The notes under the pieces: model-generated
What the model was told of the DNA's origin: nothing
The model's input: only the letters and a program-made list of their open reading frames with translations
The model's database searches: none
Part shown: positions 1 through 7,762 of the stretch, piece by piece
How positions within the stretch are numbered: the first letter of the stretch is position 1
How the letters are laid out: each line of letters opens with the position of its first letter
Assembly (NCBI GenBank): GCA_035623515.1
Contig: DASPTH010000332.1
Location: 1 to 35,100, forward strand
DNA length: 35,100 nt
Reading direction: 5' to 3'
DNA from: DASPTH01 sp035623515
GTDB taxonomy: Bacteria > Actinomycetota > Acidimicrobiia > IMCC26256 > DASPTH01
Program-made: the position numbers and the translations under genes

Positions 1-808
1 GGTCGAGCGCGCCCGGCCCGGCGGTGGCCACGAGCTCACCGAGCCGGACGTGCAGCCACGCGGCGCGTTGCCACAGCGAGGTGCTGCGTTCGTACGGGAG
101 CAGGTCCATGGCGAACGCCCACCCCTGACCCTCGTCGCCGATCGTCCGGTCGAACGGCACGGGCACGTCGTCGAAGAAGACCTCCGAGAACTCCTGCTCG
201 CCGTCCATGGTCTCGATGGGCCGGACGGTGATGCCGGGCACGTCCATGTCGACGAAGAGAGCGGTGATCCCCCGGTGCGCGGACTCGATGGTGCCGGTCC
301 GGGTGAGCAGCACGCAGCGCTGCGCGTACTGGGACAGGCTCGTCCACACCTTCTGGCCCGTCACACGCCACCCGCCATCGGTGCGGACGGCGCGGCAGGC
401 GAGCGAGGCCAGGTTGCTGCCCGTGCCCGGCTCGGAGAATCCCTGGCACCACACCTCGTCGCCGCGCAGCAGCGGCGGGATCATCTGCGCCGAGAGCTCG
501 GGCGGGGCAAAGCTGATCACCGAGGGGCCGAGCACCTCCGGCATCGAATAGAGCCCGGGCTCGACCAGGTCGCGGGCCGTGACTGCTTCGCTCAGGTACG
601 CGCGCAGCAGCGTCGAACCGCCGAAGCCGCCGACGCGCTCGGGCCATCCCCACCGCGCCCAGCCGGCGTCGAACGCCAGGCGACGGATCTTCGCGATCTG
701 CGCCATCTTGTGGTCGAGGGTGCCCGCCCCGTCGAACGGCCGAGCGAGCTCGTCGGCGTTCGCGTCGAGCCACGCGTCCAACGAGCTGCGGAAGACGTCG
801 AGCTCCAA
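1..808 (-). CDS. Acyl-CoA dehydrogenase, N-terminal and middle part (cut by window edge)
   Basis: FAD-dependent acyl-CoA dehydrogenase, expected to introduce the alpha-beta double bond into an acyl-CoA. About 269 codons are visible and the C-terminal domain lies beyond base 1. The reading shows an N-terminal helical part (LDVFRSSLDAWLDAN), the loop WCQGFSEPGTGSNLASL typical of the FAD/substrate-binding middle domain, then GQKVWTS and the beta-domain stretch around FVDMDVPGITVRPI. I chose the TTG at 808 because GAGGAGGAA lies about 6-8 bases upstream; the frame stays open further upstream, so the start is not certain. It is divergent from another acyl-CoA dehydrogenase-like gene at 947, with 138 bases between them. 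Such pairs can form heteromeric enzymes in actinobacteria, but that is inference here. The catalytic Glu region is outside the window. Confidence 0.88.
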   Translation of the reverse strand, partial: MELDVFRSSLDAWLDANADELARPFDGAGTLDHKMAQIAKIRRLAFDAGWARWGWPERVGGFGGSTLLRAYLSEAVTARDLVEPGLYSMPEVLGPSVISFAPPELSAQMIPPLLRGDEVWCQGFSEPGTGSNLASLACRAVRTDGGWRVTGQKVWTSLSQYAQRCVLLTRTGTIESAHRGITALFVDMDVPGITVRPIETMDGEQEFSEVFFDDVPVPFDRTIGDEGQGWAFAMDLLPYERSTSLWQRAAWLHVRLGELVATAGPGALD

Positions 809-946
809 TGCGGCTTCCTCCTCGAGTGGACGCGTCGGCCACGGTAACGCGCAGGCGACGAGGCAGCAGCCGCGTTCGCTTCCTGCACCGACGTCGACCA
901 AGATGGCCAGCCGGGGAGTCCAGGAGGCGAGGAGCACGCGCGCGCG

Positions 947-1876
947 ATGGAGGCTGAAGAGCTCGAACTGTTCGAGCACAGCTTGCGCGCCGCCGCGCAA
1001 TCGAGCGGCGACGACCTCGACGCGGCGTTGCGCGAGCTCGGCTGGCACGAGGCGTTGTCGGTCGATCCCGCCGCGGCGGTGTCGACCCTGTTCCGGCTCC
1101 TGGGCGAGGCCAACGCCACGTCGTCCGCACTCGGCCATGTCCTGGGTGACGCCCTCGGCGTCGACGACGTGCTGCCCGTCGTGATGCCCGCGCTCGGCCG
1201 CACGGCGCCGCCCGGCCGCACCGAGGGGAGTCGCGTCGTCGTTCGGGGTCTCGCGACGAGCAACGCGGACCGCCTGCTCGTGGTGGCCACCGGTGACGAG
1301 ACCGTCGTCGGCACCGTCGCGGTCGGCGATCTCTCGGCGCGCGAGATCCACGGGCTCGACCCCTCGCTCGGTCTGGTCGAGCTCACCGGCGATGCGGCAC
1401 ACGCTGAGGTCCGCGAGACCGACTGGACACCTGCACTCGCGCGCGCCCAGCTCGCGGTCGGCCACGAGCTCGTCGGCGCCTCGCGCGCGATGCTCGGCCT
1501 CGCACGCGAGCACGCTCTGCACCGGATCCAGTTCGGGCAGCCGATCGCCAAGTTCCAGGCCGTCCGCCACCGGCTGGCCGAGACGCTCGTCGCCATCGAG
1601 GGTGCCGACGCCGTGCTCGCGGTCGCCTGGCAGGAGGCGCGGCCGCAGACGGCGGCGATGGCCAAAGCGCTCGCGGGGCGCGCGGCGCGAACTGCGGCGC
1701 GTCACTGCCAGCAGGTCCTCGCCGGCATCGGGTTCACGACAGAGCACGACCTGCACCGCTACATCCGGCGCGTCCTCGTCCTCGACGAGCTGTTCGGCTC
1801 CTCGGCGCGCCTGACCACCGACCTGGGCCGCGACCTGCTCGAGACGGGAACACTGCCGCCTCTTGCTCCACTCTGA
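947..1876 (+). CDS. Acyl-CoA dehydrogenase-like protein, short form
   Basis: A 309-residue protein related to acyl-CoA dehydrogenases. The C-terminal helical domain is clear: ARAQLAVGHELVGASRAMLGLA, then the family motif HALHRIQFGQPIAKFQAVRHRLAE (about residues 185-208), and a terminal HCQQVLAGIGFTTEHDLHRYIRR helix. The protein is about 70 residues shorter than typical 380-400 aa members, and the N-terminal and middle domains are compressed and poorly conserved. No obvious catalytic Glu is visible. It could be the non-catalytic partner of a heteromeric dehydrogenase, plausibly with the divergent gene ending at 1. The ATG at 947 has GAGG-like sequence upstream (AGGAGGCGAGGAGC). Family assignment is firm; activity is uncertain. 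Confidence 0.85.
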   Translation: MEAEELELFEHSLRAAAQSSGDDLDAALRELGWHEALSVDPAAAVSTLFRLLGEANATSSALGHVLGDALGVDDVLPVVMPALGRTAPPGRTEGSRVVVRGLATSNADRLLVVATGDETVVGTVAVGDLSAREIHGLDPSLGLVELTGDAAHAEVRETDWTPALARAQLAVGHELVGASRAMLGLAREHALHRIQFGQPIAKFQAVRHRLAETLVAIEGADAVLAVAWQEARPQTAAMAKALAGRAARTAARHCQQVLAGIGFTTEHDLHRYIRRVLVLDELFGSSARLTTDLGRDLLETGTLPPLAPL

Positions 1877-1920
1877 CCGGGCGCGTTGTCCGAGCGCGGC
1901 CGGAGCGGGATCATGGGCTG

Positions 1921-3114
1921 ATGGCGCTGGCGGGTGCACGGGGCCGCACGGTCGGATGCTGTCCGACGCACGGCGAGGTGTTCGGCGTGAAGGAGCCGGC
2001 GGGCCCGCGGTTCCCCTTCATCCGGTACGCCGTGCGCCGCGTGAAGGTCGCGCTCGGTCCGTATCACTGTCCACAGTGCGGACAGCCCCTCACGCAGCTC
2101 GCCGAACCGCGCGAAACGCGCGTGCCCTCGGAGGACGGGACGGACCCGCGCCTCGCGGAGCTGCTGGCCGACCGGACGTACGCGGTGCGGGTGCGCGGTC
2201 TGGTGAAGTCGTACGCGAGCGTGCCCGCGGTCCAGGGAATCGACCTGGACATCCGGCGCGGCGAGATCTTCGCGTTGCTGGGACCCAACGGGGCCGGCAA
2301 GACCACCACTTGCGAGATCCTGGAGGGATACCGCAGCAGAGATGCAGGCGCGGTGTCGGTGTTGGGTTGCGATCCCAACCGTGCGCGTGACCGGTTGAAG
2401 CCGCAGATCGGGATCGTGCTGCAGACCACCGGCGTCGAGCGTTACCTGACGGTGCGCGAGACCGTCAGCATGTACGCGGGCCTGTATCCGCATCCGCGGC
2501 CGGTCGACGAGGTCATCGACCTCGTCGGCTTGGGAGCGAAACGCGACGAGCGGGTCATCCGGCTCTCCGGCGGTCAGCAACGCCGTCTCGATGTCGCGAT
2601 CGCGCTGTCCGGAGACCCCGATCTGCTGTTCCTCGACGAGCCGACCACCGGTTTCGACCCCTCCGCGCGCCACGAGGCATGGGACGTGATCAAGAACCTC
2701 GCGGCGTTGGGCAAGACCGTGCTCTTGACCACGCACTACATGGACGAGGCGCAGTTCCTCGCCGATCGGGTCGCGGTGATGGCGGCCGGTCGGATCGTTG
2801 CCGAGGGGCCGCCGGCGACCCTGGGGAAGCGTGATCGCGCCCAGGCCGAGATCCGTTTCCGACTGCCGGAGGACACCGTGTTGCCCGCCCACGTCGATGC
2901 CGCCGCGCGCAGCGACGGTTTCGTCGAGATGCGCGTCGACGACCCGGTTCGCGCGCTCCACGAGCTGACGAGCTGGGCCATCCAGCACCGCGTCGAGCTC
3001 GACGGGCTCGAGGTCACGCGACCGACCCTCGAGGACGTCTATCTGTCGCTCACCGCTCCGCCCGAGGGACAGGACACTTCGGAGCCGCCCACGCCACAGG
3101 CCGACACGCCGTGA
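1921..3114 (+). CDS. ABC-2 type exporter ATPase with N-terminal Cys-rich (zinc-ribbon-like) extension
   Basis: ATP-binding subunit of an ABC-2 family exporter, 397 aa. The ATPase domain starts near residue 88 and has Walker A GPNGAGKT (121-128), Q-loop GIVLQT, signature LSGGQ (215-219), Walker B LLFLDE (235-240) and switch His272 (LTTHYMDEA). The C-terminal region resembles drug/antibiotic exporter subunits of the DrrA/NatA group. Unusually, about 85 residues precede the ATPase domain, with Cys13, Cys14, His17 and a CPQCG pair (Cys50, Cys53), which looks like a small metal-binding ribbon. The stop overlaps the permease start (GTGA at 3111-3114), so the two are translationally coupled. The substrate is unknown. 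The ATG at 1921 is accepted because it includes the Cys cluster; the ribosome-binding site is weak. Confidence 0.93.
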   Translation: MALAGARGRTVGCCPTHGEVFGVKEPAGPRFPFIRYAVRRVKVALGPYHCPQCGQPLTQLAEPRETRVPSEDGTDPRLAELLADRTYAVRVRGLVKSYASVPAVQGIDLDIRRGEIFALLGPNGAGKTTTCEILEGYRSRDAGAVSVLGCDPNRARDRLKPQIGIVLQTTGVERYLTVRETVSMYAGLYPHPRPVDEVIDLVGLGAKRDERVIRLSGGQQRRLDVAIALSGDPDLLFLDEPTTGFDPSARHEAWDVIKNLAALGKTVLLTTHYMDEAQFLADRVAVMAAGRIVAEGPPATLGKRDRAQAEIRFRLPEDTVLPAHVDAAARSDGFVEMRVDDPVRALHELTSWAIQHRVELDGLEVTRPTLEDVYLSLTAPPEGQDTSEPPTPQADTP

Positions 3115-3881
3115 CGACGCTGCGCCTGACGTTGTCGCAGATCCGATACGTCAACAAGGCCTTCTGGCGCAACCCGTCCTCCGCCTTCTTCACGTTCGCG
3201 TTCCCACTCATGTTCTTGGTGATCTTCACCGCACTCCTGGGCAACTCCACGCAGCACCTCGGCAGGATCTCGGTGAAGACGTCCACCTACTACGTCGCGG
3301 CGATGGCCGCGTTCGCGGTGATCACTGCCTGCTACAACAACATCGCGATCGGTGTCTCGTTCCAGCGCGACGCCGGTGTCCTGAAGCGCATCAACGGGAC
3401 ACCGTTGCCGAACGCGTCGTTCATCGCAGCGCGGATCATCCACGCGGTGCTCATCTCGTTCCTGCTCGTCGCACTGACGGCCGCCTTCGGTCGCGCCTTC
3501 TACAGCGCCGACATTCCGTCCGGGATCACGCTCGTGCGGTTCGTCGTCGTGCTGGCGGTCGGTGCCGCGGCATTCTGCGGCCTCGGACTCGCGATCACCA
3601 CGGTGATCCCCAACGGCGACGCCGCCGCACCGATCGTGAACGCCAGCATCCTCCCGTTGCTGTTCCTGTCGGGGATCTTCATCGCGTTCGACAACGGCAC
3701 GCCGTCGTGGATCCAATGGATCGCCCGGATCTTCCCGGTCCGGCACTTCGCGGCCGGCATGCAAGCCGGCTTCCTCGGCACGCCGTTCCACTGGAGTGAC
3801 GTGCTCGTCGTCGCCGCGTGGGGGGTCGCGGGTCTCCTGCTCGCCGTTCGCTACTTCAGCTGGGAACCGCGTACGGGATGA
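3111..3881 (+). CDS. ABC-2 type transporter permease
   Basis: Membrane subunit of the exporter whose ATPase lies immediately upstream, 256 aa. There are about six hydrophobic segments: residues near 22-42 (FFTFAFPLMFLVIFTALLG), 62-80, 105-125, 142-165, 175-195 and the C-terminal DVLVVAAWGVAGLLLAV. The cytoplasmic loop FQRDAGVLKRINGTPLP is the characteristic ABC-2 motif between helices 2 and 3, and LPLLFLSGIFIAF near residue 185 is also typical. The GTG start lies inside the ATPase stop (GTGA). The length matches family members of about 250 aa. It probably forms a homodimer with two ATPases. The downstream 108 bases to the convergent YbaK-like gene show no convincing gene or terminator. Confidence 0.93.
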   Translation: MTTLRLTLSQIRYVNKAFWRNPSSAFFTFAFPLMFLVIFTALLGNSTQHLGRISVKTSTYYVAAMAAFAVITACYNNIAIGVSFQRDAGVLKRINGTPLPNASFIAARIIHAVLISFLLVALTAAFGRAFYSADIPSGITLVRFVVVLAVGAAAFCGLGLAITTVIPNGDAAAPIVNASILPLLFLSGIFIAFDNGTPSWIQWIARIFPVRHFAAGMQAGFLGTPFHWSDVLVVAAWGVAGLLLAVRYFSWEPRTG

Positions 3882-3989
3882 CCCGCACGAGATGTACCCG
3901 ACTGCGATCAGCCGTTCCAGCGGCGCCCCGACGCCCTCGCCGAAGTCCGGCTCGTCGTCGTCGTGGTCTTCGCAACCACCTCGACACCT

Positions 3990-4475
3990 CTACTTCGCGA
4001 GATCGCGTACCGGCTCCGCCCCGACCGCGGTGAGCAAAATGGGCGCGGCGACGAGCTTGCACGAACGGCTGCCTCCACCGAGCACGATGCGTTCCCGCTC
4101 CATCACGCGCTCGTCGACCCAGAGTGGCAGGCCCGGTGGCAGCGCGAGCGGTGTGACACCACCGATCGCCATGTCGGTGAGGGTCTCGACGTCGCCGGGA
4201 CTGGCGAAGCTCGCCTTGCGCGTGCCCAGCCGGCGACGAACGACACCATTGACGTCGAGGCGCGTCGTCGCGAGCACGACGCACGCAGCGAACACGGGCG
4301 GGTCCGACTTGCCCACGACGACCACGCAGTTCGCCGCGTCCTCGAGCGCGTAGCCGTACGTGGCACAGAACTCGGTGGTGTCGGCCCGCGCCGGGTCGCA
4401 CCCGACGACCTCGAACGGCACGCCCGAGGCCGAGGCCGCCGCGTGCACGCGATCCTCGATGCGGTCGGCGTTCAC
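3990..4475 (-). CDS. YbaK/EbsC-family aminoacyl-tRNA deacylase-like protein
   Basis: A 161-residue protein of the YbaK/prolyl-tRNA editing-domain family, whose members hydrolyse mischarged aminoacyl-tRNAs in trans. Family features in order: helix RIEDRVHAAASASGVPFEVV, the segment EDAANCVVVVGKSDPPVFAACVVLATTRLD (about 45-74), then SPGDVETLTDMAIGGVTPLALP, which matches the conserved GGV(S/T)P loop, and a C-terminal VLGGGSRSCKLVAAP. The GTG at 4475 (VNADRIED) gives the usual family length; upstream in-frame sequence is low-complexity Arg-rich and lacks homology. The conserved catalytic Lys of YbaK is not confidently placed, so the substrate is open. It converges with the exporter operon. Confidence 0.82.
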   Translation of the reverse strand: MNADRIEDRVHAAASASGVPFEVVGCDPARADTTEFCATYGYALEDAANCVVVVGKSDPPVFAACVVLATTRLDVNGVVRRRLGTRKASFASPGDVETLTDMAIGGVTPLALPPGLPLWVDERVMERERIVLGGGSRSCKLVAAPILLTAVGAEPVRDLAK

Positions 4476-4509
4476 GCGATGGCGGCGACTGCACGCACGT
4501 ACGCGCTGA

Positions 4510-4686
4510 TCAGCGGGTGGGGGCGACCCGGCGCACCCCACACCCCGTCGACTCCCGCCAGACCACCGGCACCGGGACGCCCGATTCACAGGCCACGTGC
4601 AGGACCGCGGGCTCGATCGACTCCTGTGGCTCGGGGTCGCCGTGACGATCACCGGCGACGGCAACGACGACACGCCCGTCGATCAC
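4510..4686 (-). CDS. Questionable small ORF, possibly a truncated CTP-synthase-amidotransferase-related protein
   Basis: A 58-codon frame from a GTG at 4686 just upstream of the YbaK-like gene. Unlike neighbouring shadow frames it reads as a plausible protein: a beta strand GRVVVAVAGDRHGDPEP, a helix SIEPAVLHVACESG and a second strand VPVPVVWRES. This order loosely resembles the first beta-alpha-beta unit of CTP-synthase C-terminal-related proteins (GDY/GDR-NP-x-HRAI-x-A). It stops after VRRVAPTR, so if the resemblance is real the gene is a fragment of a protein normally over 200 aa. No clear ribosome-binding site is seen. It may be non-coding. Confidence 0.3.
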   Translation of the reverse strand: MIDGRVVVAVAGDRHGDPEPQESIEPAVLHVACESGVPVPVVWRESTGCGVRRVAPTR

Positions 4687-4768
4687 CCGACAACCATAGA
4701 GACAGCTCGACCGTCGCGCACCGAGTCGTTGACCCACCGAAGCGCCTGTGCTCGAATTCCGGAGCCTC

Positions 4769-5203
4769 ATGCAGTTCCGACCGCACCACGTGGCCCTGAG
4801 CGTCCGCGACCTGCCGGCGACCATCGCCTTCTACCGGACCTTCGGCTTCGAGCCGGTGTTCCGGATGGACGACGTCGACCTGTCGATCGTGCACCTCGCG
4901 GGACCCGACGGTGCCGGCATCGAGGTGTTCCACTACCCCGAGAACGAGGGTGCCCCTCGGCTGCAGGCGAGCCCCGGGAACGACATGCAACAAGTGGGCG
5001 TGAAGCACGTCGCGTTCGACGTCGACGACGTGCACGCCGTTCGCGCCGGCCTCGAACGCGCGGGCCACCAGGTCACCGAGATTCGCCACGGTCGTGCGGG
5101 GGTCGACTACTTCTTCGTCACCGATCCCGACGGCATGTGGGTCGAGGTCCTCTGCGACGAGCGCGACCTGCCGGCCGACGTCACGATCGAGCGCGAGCGG
5201 TAG
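4769..5203 (+). CDS. VOC-superfamily (glyoxalase/dioxygenase fold) protein
   Basis: A 144-residue vicinal-oxygen-chelate protein built of two beta-alpha-beta-beta-beta modules. Candidate metal ligands are in the usual places: His6/His7 in RPHHVALSVRDL, Glu in GAGIEVFHY, His in GVKHVAFDVDD and Glu in GMWVEVLCD. DPDGMWVEV is the family C-terminal motif. The ATG at 4769 is preferred over the upstream GTG at 4748 because homology begins at FRPHHVAL and GGAG lies a few bases upstream. The last 23 bases overlap tail-to-tail with the VOC gene on the other strand, so the two genes are convergent. The reaction cannot be deduced; members include lyases, isomerases, dioxygenases and resistance proteins. 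Confidence 0.88.
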   Translation: MQFRPHHVALSVRDLPATIAFYRTFGFEPVFRMDDVDLSIVHLAGPDGAGIEVFHYPENEGAPRLQASPGNDMQQVGVKHVAFDVDDVHAVRAGLERAGHQVTEIRHGRAGVDYFFVTDPDGMWVEVLCDERDLPADVTIERER

Positions 5204-5756
5204 CGCGACCGGCCATCCACTCGGCTCGGGGGAGGTAGCCCGGCGTCGCGCGGCACTCGGCCTCCGTGTCCGCGTAGATGACCTCGTCGCTCTTCTCCAA
5301 GTCGAGCGGATGACCGAAGGGCTGGGGCACGTACCACGGCGTGTCTGTATAGACCTCGACCGTGTTGCCCTCCGGGTCGTTGCAGTAGACGGACCACGCG
5401 TTCCCGTGATTGAGACCGAAGAGATCGGTCGCGCCTTCGGCGGTCGCGTGTGCCGCCGCCCCTCGCAACTCTGCGAGCGTGTCGACCTTGAACGATAGTT
5501 GCATCACCGTCGAGAACTCGGCGTCGGGGGGACGGCCCGACACGAGCACGAGTTGGTGGTGCTCACCGGGTTCGCTGCTCAGGAACACCAGGTCGTGGGG
5601 AAACGCGTTGCCCCGCCCCCGATCGGTGACCTCGAGCCCGAACGCTCGGGTGTAGAACCGGGTCATCCGCTCGATGTCCCAGACGTACACGCCGACGTGC
5701 CGGAGGTTCGGCGTGACCCGGCTCCCTCCCCCGGAACGGCTCGCTGCTTCCGCCAT
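5181..5756 (-). CDS. VOC-superfamily protein, extradiol-dioxygenase-like (last gene of operon i)
   Basis: A 191-residue VOC protein, last gene of the operon that begins at 8992. The N-terminal module is LRHVGVYVWDIERMTRFYTRAFGLEV, with a ligand-type His at LRHV. Next come HHQLVLVSG and the C-terminal module with NPEGN-like DPEGNTVEVYTDTPWYV. Where a second His is usual the sequence is MQLSFKV, so a complete 2-His-1-carboxylate site is doubtful. The last about 40 residues, PFGHPLDLEKSDEVIYADTEAEC, resemble the tail of catechol-2,3-dioxygenase-like proteins. The ATG at 5756 overlaps the upstream FAH gene stop (TGATG), indicating coupling; a GTG one codon earlier is possible. It probably acts in the pathway of the island. 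Confidence 0.85.
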   Translation of the reverse strand: MAEAASRSGGGSRVTPNLRHVGVYVWDIERMTRFYTRAFGLEVTDRGRGNAFPHDLVFLSSEPGEHHQLVLVSGRPPDAEFSTVMQLSFKVDTLAELRGAAAHATAEGATDLFGLNHGNAWSVYCNDPEGNTVEVYTDTPWYVPQPFGHPLDLEKSDEVIYADTEAECRATPGYLPRAEWMAGRATARARS

Positions 5757-6610
5757 CACGCGCTCCCTTCGTCGACGACGACGTTCGTGAGCGTGCCGAC
5801 ACCGTCGATCACCACGTCGACCTGATCGCCATCCTTCAGGAACCGCGGCGGGTCGCGCGTGAACCCGACGCCAGAGGGTGTGCCGGTGGAGAGCACGTCG
5901 CCGGGATACCAGGGAAGCGCCTGCGACGTGTAGCTCACGAGGTACGGGATGTCGAACGCGAGACTCGCGACCGACTCGTTCTGGAGCTCTTCACCGCTCA
6001 CGACGGTGCGTACGCGCAACGCGTGGTGGTCGGCGATCTCGTCGGTCGTGACGAGCCACGGACCGAAGCCGCCGCTGCCCAGGAAGTTCTTCCCCATGCC
6101 GTACTGGCGAGTGTGGAACTGCCAGTCACGCACACTCGCATCGTTGAAGCACGCGTACCCCGCGACATGAGTGAGTGCGCTGTTCTCGTCGATGTGCGCG
6201 CCGCCTCGACCAATCACGATCGCCAGCTCTCCCTCGTAGTCGAATTGTTCGGAGACCCTCGGTCTGAGCAGTGCTCCTCGGTGGGGCACGAGCGTCTCGG
6301 CGTAACGCTGGAAGATCACGGGGTACTCGCCGACCTCGCGACCGGCCTCCTCCGCGTGCGCGACGTAATTCACGCCCACACAGAGGATCTTCGTCGGGCG
6401 CGGAATAGGTGGGAGGAGCACGCAGTCGGCGAACGGCACGGACGCGCTGCCGCGCTCGACTCGTTCACGAGCGGCGTCGAGCCCGCCGTCGGCGCCGATC
6501 AACTCGGCCAGGGTGGTCGCGGCGGCTGTGCCGGTGAGGTCCACCACGTCCTCGTCCACCACCGCGCCGAAGCGCTCGCGGCCCGATTCCGAGAACGACA
6601 CGAGCTTCAT
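5756..6610 (-). CDS. FAH-family hydrolase (fumarylacetoacetase C-terminal domain)
   Basis: A 284-residue fumarylacetoacetate-hydrolase-family enzyme. Such enzymes cleave or decarboxylate acyl-pyruvate-like C-C bonds using Mg/Mn. The N-terminal about 65 residues form the usual small domain (MKLVSFSE). The catalytic domain begins at ILCVGVNYVAHAEEAG. Its metal triad is visible as FDYEGELAIVIG (two Glu) followed by the Asp in CFNDASVRDWQ. The motifs KNFLGSGGFGPWLVT and TGTPSGVGF are family hallmarks. The ATG at 6610 lies 5 bases after the thiolase stop and has GGGAG upstream; the frame is open further upstream only as a shadow of the thiolase gene. Metal residues look intact, so a working C-C hydrolase or isomerase is likely; the substrate is unknown. 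Confidence 0.93.
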   Translation of the reverse strand: MKLVSFSESGRERFGAVVDEDVVDLTGTAAATTLAELIGADGGLDAARERVERGSASVPFADCVLLPPIPRPTKILCVGVNYVAHAEEAGREVGEYPVIFQRYAETLVPHRGALLRPRVSEQFDYEGELAIVIGRGGAHIDENSALTHVAGYACFNDASVRDWQFHTRQYGMGKNFLGSGGFGPWLVTTDEIADHHALRVRTVVSGEELQNESVASLAFDIPYLVSYTSQALPWYPGDVLSTGTPSGVGFTRDPPRFLKDGDQVDVVIDGVGTLTNVVVDEGSA

Positions 6611-6615
6611 TCGCG

Positions 6616-7737
6616 TCAACTCCCCGTCAGCAGCGCGGCGGCGGCGAAAGGGCCGACGCCGTTGGTGACGACGGCAACCTCGGCACCGGGAACCTGGCGA
6701 GCACCGCACTCGCCCCGCAGTTGGCGCGTCGCCTCGATGCAGAAGTTCGCTCCGTGCCGGCGCCCGACGTTGCACGCACCCCCGTCGGTGTTGACGGGAA
6801 CGCGACCACCGAGCCTCGTGTGGCCACAGGCCACGAACGGACCCGACTCCCCGGGGCGGCACAGGCCCAGGGCCTCGAGCCACTGGAACGTGATGATCGT
6901 GAACCCGTCGTAGAGGTGCGCGCAGTCGACGTCCGTCGGACGCAAGGAGCTCCGGGACCAGAGGGTTCGTGCGCACTGTGTGGGCGCGGTCCGGGTCATG
7001 TCGGGCAGCGTCTCGAACCCGTCGTACACCGCCGACATCGCGTACGAGTCGACGAAGACCGGCGGTTTCCGGCAATCGCGGGCGCGCGCCTCGGTCGTGA
7101 AGATGACCGCCGACCCGGCGTCACAGGGGTAGTCACAGTCGAGGATGCGAACGGGCTTGCTGACGTACCGGGCGGCGAGGTAGTCGTCGATCGTCAGCGG
7201 ATCGCGCACCAGCGCATCGTCGTTCCGCCGCGCGTGCTCGCGCTGGGCGACCGCGTGCGCGGCGAACTGTTCCTCCGTGGTGCCGTACTCGATCATGTGG
7301 CGGCGCGTCATCAAGCCGGCCCAGTGGGTCGGCGCGATGGACCCGAACGGGACGGTGAATTGCCCGGGGTCGCGATTGCCGTCCATCGCCGGTGGCATCG
7401 TGACGCTGGCGGGAGTCCGTTGGATCAACCGGATCACGATGCACGTGTGGCACAGCCCGGCCTGGATCGCCGCGATCGAGTGCACCGCCGGATAGAGGAA
7501 GGCGGGACCGAGCTCGGCGTCGAGGAACCAGTCGAGAGGCGTGATCCCGAGCATCCATGCGTTGGCGATCGCGAAGCCACCCATGGTCGAGAGGCCGTCG
7601 ACATCGTCGGGCCGGATCCCCGCGTCGTCCATCGCGGCGACCGCAGCCTGCGTCATGAGCTCGTTGAGCGTGAGACCGGTACTGCGTCCCACCGTCGAGT
7701 ACCCGACGCCCACGATCGCGACGCGCTCGTCGTTCAC
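6616..7737 (-). CDS. Thiolase-like / lipid-transfer-type (SCP-x-like) protein
   Basis: A 373-residue thiolase-fold protein of the acetyl-CoA acetyltransferase / lipid-transfer group. The start MNDERVAIVGVGYSTVGRS is typical, and the C-terminal half has LRPTDVDCAHLYDGFTIITFQWLEALGLC and PVNTDGGACNVGRRHGANF. In true thiolases the first catalytic Cys falls in the stretch that reads LYPAVHSIAAIQAG here, with no Cys at the expected place, and the GHPxGxTG motif is GRRHGANF. The protein therefore looks more like the Ltp-type retro-aldolases of side-chain degradation, which use Tyr residues (compare LYDGF). Those normally pair with a DUF35 protein, and none is seen in the window. GTG start at 7737, 25 bases after the amidohydrolase stop. 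Confidence 0.88.
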   Translation of the reverse strand: MNDERVAIVGVGYSTVGRSTGLTLNELMTQAAVAAMDDAGIRPDDVDGLSTMGGFAIANAWMLGITPLDWFLDAELGPAFLYPAVHSIAAIQAGLCHTCIVIRLIQRTPASVTMPPAMDGNRDPGQFTVPFGSIAPTHWAGLMTRRHMIEYGTTEEQFAAHAVAQREHARRNDDALVRDPLTIDDYLAARYVSKPVRILDCDYPCDAGSAVIFTTEARARDCRKPPVFVDSYAMSAVYDGFETLPDMTRTAPTQCARTLWSRSSLRPTDVDCAHLYDGFTIITFQWLEALGLCRPGESGPFVACGHTRLGGRVPVNTDGGACNVGRRHGANFCIEATRQLRGECGARQVPGAEVAVVTNGVGPFAAAALLTGS

Positions 7738-7762
7738 AACCGCGGGAGAAGATCGGACGCCG

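Noticed and set aside
50..847. A 265-codon plus-strand frame at the left edge
   Set aside because: It is the antisense of the acyl-CoA dehydrogenase, whose minus-strand frame shows clear family motifs but is cut by the edge.
6611..7075. Upstream extension of the FAH gene
   Set aside because: It is the thiolase gene in another frame; the FAH N-terminus MKLVSFSE starts at 6610.
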